In this document: piece after piece, positions 6,746 through 10,476 of the stretch
How the letters are laid out: the number at the start of each line of letters is the position of its first letter
Numbering within the stretch: position 1 is the first letter of the stretch
Origin: Spirochaetia bacterium
Lineage (GTDB): Bacteria > Spirochaetota > Spirochaetia > Treponematales > Breznakiellaceae
Direction: 5' to 3'
DNA: 10,476 nt
Assembly: GCA_025997715.1 (NCBI GenBank)
Contig: BNUY01000113.1
Span: forward strand, 1 to 10,476
Notes under the pieces: generated by a model
What the model was told of the DNA's origin: nothing
Databases searched by the model: none
The model's input: the letters and a program-made list of their open reading frames with translations, nothing else
Made by a program: the position numbers and the translations under genes

Positions 6746-7612
6746 TCATTCCGATTCTCCTGTGTTTCTTGATACATTATTTTTTGCGTTGGGATCCCAA
6801 ATGGTGAGATATACCTCTCCCGCATCGGTTATTTCCCAAACCCGTATCCCGGAGCCTTTGTAAATTCGGGTGGATTTACCAATTTTTGTATTCGCATTTT
6901 TATATGCCATTGCATTATGCAGCGTAAACAGGTCAGTAAACCGAGAGGCAAGGAGCCACCCGAGCCCGCCGAAAGCAATAGGTAAACCAACAGGAAGAAA
7001 AACCGCACCAACGCCGGTTCCTCCAATAACGAGGGCGCTGGAGGTTACTATGGTAGTGATTGGCAATTTTTTCCGGTAATGTCCCTTTGTCCCCGTATAC
7101 TCATTAAAAGCGTTGCACCAGACATAGGCGTCATTGAGGCTTATGCCGGTGGCCGGAACATCTTCAGCAAGATTAATGCCTAAAAGCTTTTCCCCGTTTT
7201 CAGGTTCTTCTCTGCCACTGAATTTATACCCATGCTGCTCCGCCCAGTTTTTCACCGTTACCCAGGATCGGTACGTAATAATATCACGGTCCGGCACTAT
7301 GGGAGGTAAATTCCTGATATACTCCCGGTAAGATGCGGCCGTATAAATCGTGATATACCCGTTTTCCGCAGCGGTTTCCCCTTCAATACCATCAATACTG
7401 ATAATCCTGGTGGTTAAGGTTCCTTCAATATCATCGGCATTCACTCCGGGGAACACCATTTCCGTCTGTCCTGTCAGGGTAATCTGCCGGCGGCCCAGGG
7501 TTTTTCCCTGCTCATTAAACAACCCCACCTCAAGGGCAACCTGTTTCGGAAAGTCCGCAATCTTGGGAACAGATAATTTCCAATCCCCGTTTCTGCCCGT
7601 AAAAACCTCCAA
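6746..7612 (-). CDS. Protein of unknown function with weak SUMF1-like segment; 5' end uncertain
   Basis: The open frame gives 288 residues from a TTG at 7612; in-frame TGA and TAG codons lie within about 20 nt upstream and no start with proper Shine-Dalgarno spacing is seen. The product begins abruptly in what looks like the middle of a domain (EVFTGRNGDWKLSVP), so the gene is probably a 5'-truncated or frameshifted remnant. Residues 1-100 look beta-rich and adhesin- or lipocalin-like only in general character. Residues 113-174 (SWVTVKNWAEQHGY, then ISLNDAYVWCNAFNEYTG) resemble the W-x-DA-x-x-x-CN-x-x-S-x-x-x-G segment of formylglycine-generating-enzyme (SUMF1) proteins. The usual continuation is replaced by a Gly-rich hydrophobic stretch (184-223, one or two membrane helices) and a polar tail. 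It has no signal peptide. Lower GC than its neighbours. Confidence 0.55.
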   Translation of the reverse strand: MEVFTGRNGDWKLSVPKIADFPKQVALEVGLFNEQGKTLGRRQITLTGQTEMVFPGVNADDIEGTLTTRIISIDGIEGETAAENGYITIYTAASYREYIRNLPPIVPDRDIITYRSWVTVKNWAEQHGYKFSGREEPENGEKLLGINLAEDVPATGISLNDAYVWCNAFNEYTGTKGHYRKKLPITTIVTSSALVIGGTGVGAVFLPVGLPIAFGGLGWLLASRFTDLFTLHNAMAYKNANTKIGKSTRIYKGSGIRVWEITDAGEVYLTIWDPNAKNNVSRNTGESE

Positions 7613-7677
7613 ATACAGTATTCAAGGAACCTACCCATGCGGCCCCTTAGCCCGGTTAAATATCCCATAAATTCAGA

Positions 7678-7707
7678 GATAAGTGTATAATATTTCATAC
7701 ACTTATC
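7678..7707. promoter_or_regulatory. Perfect 11-bp inverted repeat, candidate operator
   Basis: GATAAGTGTAT (7678-7688), an 8-bp AT spacer and ATACACTTATC (7697-7707) form a perfect palindrome overlapping TATAAT (7686-7691). It lies in the 227-bp AT-rich gap between two divergent genes, one of which encodes an XRE-type regulator. Autoregulation by that protein is the natural guess; a hairpin in RNA is the alternative. Confidence 0.55.
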
Positions 7708-7759
7708 CATTTTCACGGATATTAAACCATCATAAATAAGTATGCAAAATCAAAATATC

Positions 7760-7774
7760 AAGTGTATTATCACT
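7760..7774. promoter_or_regulatory. Second half-site-like motif, candidate operator
   Basis: AAGTGTATTATCACT repeats the AAGTGTAT half-site of the 7678-7707 palindrome and is itself a short inverted repeat (AGTG/CACT with 6-nt spacer). The centres of the two sites are 75 bp apart. Just downstream are TTTGCAAA (7777-7784), two CATTTG (7775, 7785) and one CAAATG (7807), which could be further protein-binding sites near the regulator's promoter. Confidence 0.4.
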
Positions 7775-7839
7775 CATTTGCAAACATTTGTCAATAGAAA
7801 ATCATTCAAATGCGAACTGAACTATCATAAAATGGTAAA

Positions 7840-8166
7840 ATGAATGCAGGCTTTTTCTGGGAAACAGTCAAAAGGGAAGTGGATCGGCAAAAAACCAGTT
7901 TTGAATGGCTCTACCGTAAAACGGGCATTCCCAAGGGTACCTTTTCTTCCTGGAAAAACCGTACTATCATTCCCCGGGCCGATGAAGCGTACCAAATCGC
8001 CTGCGCCCTGGGGGTATCCGTTGAATATCTCCTTACCGGCAGGGATAGCCCCGGCTATTCCTCAAATCTCCCCCTCGAAGAAATAATCGAAGCAGTTATC
8101 CGGTTTGACCAAAATGATTTAGAAGCCGTAAATGCTCTGGTAAAAATCATGTCCAGACGGTATTGA
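7840..8166 (+). CDS. XRE/Cro-type HTH transcriptional regulator
   Basis: A 108-residue DNA-binding protein. Residues 8-66 form the five-helix lambda-repressor-like fold: FFWETVKREVDRQK, then the helix-turn-helix at about 20-43 (SFEWLYRKTGIPKGTFSSWKN), then ADEAYQIACALGVSVEYLLTG, a very typical end of the domain. The C-terminal 40 residues (EEIIEAVIRFDQNDLEAVNALVKIMSRRY) look like a dimerisation helix pair. There is no metabolite-binding or protease domain. No Shine-Dalgarno precedes the ATG; TATCAT (7823-7828) could be a -10 box. An overlapping ATG at 7844 opens another frame that looks spurious. It probably represses its own promoter and the divergent 6746-7612 gene through the repeats at 7678-7774, which is inference. 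Confidence 0.88.
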   Translation: MNAGFFWETVKREVDRQKTSFEWLYRKTGIPKGTFSSWKNRTIIPRADEAYQIACALGVSVEYLLTGRDSPGYSSNLPLEEIIEAVIRFDQNDLEAVNALVKIMSRRY

Positions 8167-8521
8167 GATTGGAATCGCAACGGAATTTGGTGCGGCCGCT
8201 ATCTGTCCGCAATCTATGAGATACTTCATTAATAGAAGAAAAGTTACTTCGCAGACGCGTCCGGCTTAATGCCGCCCGGTAGACCCCTTCATTGTGCGTA
8301 AAGGCCTCCTGGCCCCTTTGCGCAACACTCCCTTTAACAGAGCGGTACAGAAAAACCTCCGGACCTTTGACGGACCCCCTGGAATCTCACCGGATTCCAC
8401 TTGCAGGGCATGGCCGCTTTGCATAATTATTATTAAAAAAGTCAGAAATCTCTTGCGCCATGGAGGGCGCTCCCCCCGTCTTGGACAAAAAAAATTTCGT
8501 TTAACTGTTTTAACCAGATCC
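8167..8521. other. Gene-free stretch with several hairpins
   Basis: No convincing gene. Self-complementary pieces include a near-inverted repeat TTGTGCGTAAAGGCC/GGCCCCTTTGCGCAA (about 8292-8325), a perfect GGAATC-TCACCG-GATTCC hairpin (8381-8398) and GCGCC/GGCGC (8455-8470). None is followed by a T-run in the expected place. Read on the minus strand, 8302-8398 has two short stretches that recall conserved boxes of the cobalamin riboswitch, but with no suitable gene directly downstream. An 88-codon GTG frame (8294-8560) is Arg-rich and without family features, and I do not call it. Confidence 0.5.
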
Positions 8522-8556
8522 TTGACCAGACAGCAAAAACAGCGTATAAAGCTATT
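8522..8556 (+). promoter_or_regulatory. Strong sigma70-type promoter, leaderless start of DUF2141 gene
   Basis: TTGACC (8522-8527), an exact 17-bp spacer and TATAAA (8545-8550) each match the consensus at 5 of 6 positions. The -10 ends 6 nt before the ATG at 8557, so transcription should start at or within a base or two of the start codon. No Shine-Dalgarno is present. This is the best of the three leaderless-type promoters here. Confidence 0.7.
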
Positions 8557-8997
8557 ATGAAGTGTAAGCCCTTTGTTTTTTGGATCACGTTCCTGATGCT
8601 AACGGCTGCAACAATCAATGCCGATGATATTCCGGTGACGATAGAATTTCAGGGCGTCATACCCAACGGAGGCAGAGTGTTTGTGGCCATATATTACAGC
8701 GCCGATTCATACCGGAACGGGAACGGCCCTATCGACCAGTGGGCGTGGATTGAGTCAACGGCGGAAACCGTCCGCGTAGAAATGCTCATACCCGAAGGGG
8801 AGTGCGTCGTGTCAGGCCATCAGGACGCGAACGGGAACGGCCATCTGGATTTCGGCGCCTTTGGTATGCCGCTGGAGAATATTGCCTTGAGCAATTACGG
8901 CGGCAGGGGAATCCCCGGCAATTTTAATAAACTGAAAGTCCCGGTATACCGGGGTGTCGGCGCCATCAGTGTGCATCTATATAAAGTCAGGCTTTAG
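8557..8997 (+). CDS. Secreted DUF2141-family protein
   Basis: A 146-residue protein with a signal peptide (Lys2 and Lys4, hydrophobic core 6-18, cleavage probably after INA at 22), so likely periplasmic or surface-exposed. The mature part fits DUF2141 (PF09912), a small beta-sandwich family of unknown function: a strand GGRVFVAIYY near 38-47, then GECVVSGHQDANGNGHLDFGA at 81-101, whose D-x-N-x-N-G-x-L-D loop looks like a calcium-binding turn. GMPLENIALSNYGGRG at 103-118 matches the family's G-[IM]-P-x-E-x-x-x-x-SN segment. A closing strand follows (AISVHLYKVRL). Its stop codon overlaps that of the convergent helicase gene by 4 nt. Function unknown; family call fairly sure. Confidence 0.85.
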   Translation: MKCKPFVFWITFLMLTAATINADDIPVTIEFQGVIPNGGRVFVAIYYSADSYRNGNGPIDQWAWIESTAETVRVEMLIPEGECVVSGHQDANGNGHLDFGAFGMPLENIALSNYGGRGIPGNFNKLKVPVYRGVGAISVHLYKVRL

Positions 8998-10199
8998 TAC
9001 CTGTTTTTACCTTCTTTTTGGAAGGCAATTTTGCGCTTGGCGGAGCAATGCTGTGCGGCGGATAGCTTCATTGGATACGGGTGATTCTCGACAGTCTTTG
9101 GAGTTACCTTGATGAGCTTTTGGATATCCTTTAAATATGGTTGTTCATCATAGTCGCAAAAAGAAATCGCTATCCCGGCGGCTCCGGCGCGGCCGGTTCG
9201 TCCGATTCTATGCACATAAGTCTCCGGGATGTTTGGCAGGTCAAAATTTATCACGTGCGAAAGCTGGTCGATATCAATGCCACGCGCCGCAATATCGGTC
9301 GCTACCAGGGCTTGAATCTTGCCGGACTTGAAATCGTTCAACGCGCCTTGGCGTGCATTTTGCGATTTGTTCCCATGAATAGCCTTGACCGACTTGCCCG
9401 ATTGTTCCAATATCTTTTTTATTTTGTCCGCGCCATGTTTCGTTTTCGAAAAAATCAGGACCGACACCAATTTCCTGTCATTAAGCAAATCGACGAGCAG
9501 GCGGCCTTTGTTAGCCTTGTCAACAAAATAGACATACTGGTCGATCGAATCGACGGTGGAGGAAACAGGGGTGACCGCCACCGTTGCGTGGTTACGCAAA
9601 ATGGATGAGGAAAGCGCGGCTATCTCTTTGGGGATAGTTGCGGAAAACAGCAAAGTCTGTCTTTTAGAGGGCAGTTTTGCGATGATCTTTTTCATATCAT
9701 TAATGAACCCCATATCCAACATTCTGTCGGCTTCATCCAATACCAGGATCGATATGTTCGTCAACTCGCAGAGCTTTTGATTGACCAGATCGAGTAGCCT
9801 CCCGGGTGTAGCCACTAAAACATCGATGCCCGACGCAAGCTCGGCGACCTGACGCTTTTGTGACACCCCTCCGAAAACAGAGGCCGCCTTTAGTCCGGTA
9901 TACCGCCCGTATGCTTTGAAACTCTCAAAAATCTGCAGGGCAAGCTCCCTGGTAGGAGTCAAAATCAATGCCTTAGGTTTATCGGCTTTTTTGCCGTGCC
10001 TTTGCTGATAAAGTTTCTGCAGAATGGGAATTGCAAAGGCCGCGGTTTTTCCGGTTCCGGTCTGCGCGCAGCCCAACAAATCGCGGCCTGCTATCAATAG
10101 GGGGATAGCCTCTATTTGAATAGGCGACGGCATCTCGTATCCCTTATCCGCTATCGCTTTCAAAATCGGCTCAATTATCCCAAGTTCCGTAAATTTCAT
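8994..10199 (-). CDS. rhlE: DEAD-box ATP-dependent RNA helicase, RhlE type
   Basis: RNA-dependent ATPase that unwinds short duplexes in ribosome assembly and mRNA turnover; cytoplasmic. I choose the ATG at 10199 (401 residues) over one 42 nt upstream because AGGAG (10205-10209) sits 5 nt before it and MKFTELG is the family's usual beginning. Motifs in order: Q motif FTELG..PSPIQ (3-27), Walker A AQTGTGKT (45-52), PTRELALQ (82-89), TPGRLLDL (131-138), DEAD (155-158), SAT (186-188), LIFSKTKHGAD (248-258), ATDIAARGIDI (300-310) and HRIGRTGRAG (330-339). All catalytic residues are present. The C-terminal tail after 365 is short and basic (SAKRKIAFQKEGKNRY), as in small RhlE proteins. A subgroup other than RhlE is possible. 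It ends tail to tail against the DUF2141 gene. Confidence 0.95.
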   Translation of the reverse strand: MKFTELGIIEPILKAIADKGYEMPSPIQIEAIPLLIAGRDLLGCAQTGTGKTAAFAIPILQKLYQQRHGKKADKPKALILTPTRELALQIFESFKAYGRYTGLKAASVFGGVSQKRQVAELASGIDVLVATPGRLLDLVNQKLCELTNISILVLDEADRMLDMGFINDMKKIIAKLPSKRQTLLFSATIPKEIAALSSSILRNHATVAVTPVSSTVDSIDQYVYFVDKANKGRLLVDLLNDRKLVSVLIFSKTKHGADKIKKILEQSGKSVKAIHGNKSQNARQGALNDFKSGKIQALVATDIAARGIDIDQLSHVINFDLPNIPETYVHRIGRTGRAGAAGIAISFCDYDEQPYLKDIQKLIKVTPKTVENHPYPMKLSAAQHCSAKRKIAFQKEGKNRY

Positions 10200-10204
10200 C
10201 AATT

Positions 10205-10237
10205 CTCCTCTTCCCTTCTTTATACTCAGTATAGCAC
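10205..10237 (-). promoter_or_regulatory. Promoter and ribosome-binding site of the helicase gene
   Basis: On the minus strand TGCTATACT (-10 TATACT at 10233-10228, with the TGn extension) is a good extended -10 box. No clear -35 is seen. Transcription would begin near 10221, leaving a leader of about 20 nt with AGAGGAG 5 nt before the ATG at 10199. TATACTCAGTATA makes a small inverted repeat over the -10. Confidence 0.6.
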
Positions 10238-10247
10238 ACACCCCAGT

Positions 10248-10345
10248 AATAATATTGCCACCCTCCCCTATGCGATCCAGTCAGAAAAGAATATGCCGCC
10301 GCCAAGGGTTATTGGGGGTGGCAGCAGGAAAAGAATGGGGGGACC
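10248..10345. repeat. Repeat-rich stretch sharing motifs with the 1302-1370 hairpin
   Basis: CAGTCAGAAAAGAAT (10278-10292) and CAGCAGGAAAAGAAT (10322-10336) are direct repeats (12 of 15 identical, 44 bp apart). TTGCCACCC (from 10255) and GGGTGGCAG (from 10316) are inverted. The string GGGGTGGCAG followed by a GAAA-rich run and ATGGGG also occurs on the minus strand at 1336-1360, and AGTAAT next to it occurs at both sites. It may be an extragenic repeat family or the end of an insertion sequence. Confidence 0.45.
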
Positions 10346-10362
10346 CTTTGGGCTAACGTTTA

Positions 10363-10391
10363 TACACAAGTTCAGAAACGTATGGTATAAT
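10363..10391 (+). promoter_or_regulatory. Promoter of the right-edge gene
   Basis: TACACA (10363-10368), a 17-bp spacer and a perfect TATAAT (10386-10391) preceded by TGG (extended -10). The predicted start near 10398 leaves a leader of about 20 nt carrying GGGAGGGAG, an 8-nt spacing from GGAGG to the ATG at 10419. Confidence 0.65.
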
Positions 10392-10418
10392 AAGGGAAAT
10401 CCTTGGGAGGGAGAACAA

Positions 10419-10476
10419 ATGGTCACGATAGATGGGAGCAACCGGTTTAAAGACAGGCGCTTGGGAAAAAGGGGGG
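10419..10476 (+). CDS. N-terminus of a gene cut by the window, possibly IS4-type transposase
   Basis: Nineteen codons are visible (MVTIDGSNRFKDRRLGKRG), with the start supported by GGAGG at 10406-10410 and a good promoter. The FKDRRLGKR pattern resembles the F-x-D-x-RL-x-KR opening of the Tnp_DNA_bind domain at the N-terminus of some IS4-family transposases. Nineteen residues are too few to be sure. If right, the repeats at 10248-10345 may include the left end of the element. Confidence 0.4.
   Translation, partial: MVTIDGSNRFKDRRLGKRG

Noticed and set aside
7474..7716. 80-codon minus-strand frame upstream of and overlapping the 6746-7612 gene
   Set aside because: Its first codons come from the palindrome at 7678-7707, and the rest is an alternate-frame reading of the larger gene. 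It could preserve a frameshifted start, but I see no protein similarity to support that.
8381..8398. GGAATC..GATTCC hairpin as a tRNA T-arm
   Set aside because: No acceptor, D or anticodon arm can be folded around it, and no TTCRA loop is present.
8294..8560. 88-codon GTG frame ending in an ATGA overlap with the DUF2141 start
   Set aside because: Arg/Leu-rich with no family features, no Shine-Dalgarno, and it runs across the promoter of the next gene and several hairpins. The ATGA overlap is probably chance.

Overview
The window looks like a chromosomal segment of a spirochaete, most likely a Treponema of the host- or termite-gut-associated kind. The main evidence is an archaeal/eukaryal-type phenylalanyl-tRNA synthetase alpha chain with N-terminal winged-helix domains, which is the type spirochaetes carry, encoded away from pheT. 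The gene mix fits an anaerobe: a double [4Fe-4S] QueG-like protein, TrpB2 and a small Cys-rich protein. Most of the DNA is fairly GC-rich. AT-rich patches lie at about 5433-5600 and 6750-7840. The genus is inferred, not proven.

Layout from the left. A TrpB2-type tryptophan synthase beta chain, cut by the window edge, ends at 1279. A 392-bp gene-free stretch follows. It holds a palindromic hairpin (1302-1352), a likely terminator (1371-1411) and a long element bounded by a perfect 18-bp inverted repeat (1465-1600). Next come a secreted protein of unknown function (1672-2355), then a tight pheS - dsdA - small Cys-rich gene operon (2404-5600). The operon meets a minus-strand QueG-like iron-sulfur protein gene (5597-6625) tail to tail. 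Upstream of that lie a nested hairpin and a minus-strand gene for an odd, N-terminally incomplete protein with a weak SUMF1-like segment (6746-7612). An AT-rich control region with inverted repeats (7678-7812) separates it from a divergent XRE-type regulator (7840-8166). A 390-bp structured gene-free stretch follows, then a DUF2141 secreted protein (8557-8997) that meets an RhlE-type DEAD-box helicase gene (minus) tail to tail. The right edge has a repeat-rich stretch, a good promoter and the first 19 codons of what may be an IS4-type transposase.

How the genes relate. TrpB2 and DsdA are both fold-type II PLP enzymes that act on serine (L- and D-forms), but nothing shows co-regulation. PheS, DsdA and the Cys-rich protein are probably co-transcribed (gaps of 3 and 2 nt, Shine-Dalgarno sites at the second and third genes). 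Three first-in-unit genes (1672, 2404, 8557) have a -10-like hexamer exactly 6 nt before the ATG and no Shine-Dalgarno, which suggests leaderless mRNAs. The helicase, the operon-internal genes and the right-edge gene do have Shine-Dalgarno sites. I found no tRNA, rRNA or CRISPR array. I see no obvious new multi-gene system. The most unusual content is the non-coding structure, the leaderless-promoter pattern and the divergent QueG-like and SUMF1-like proteins.
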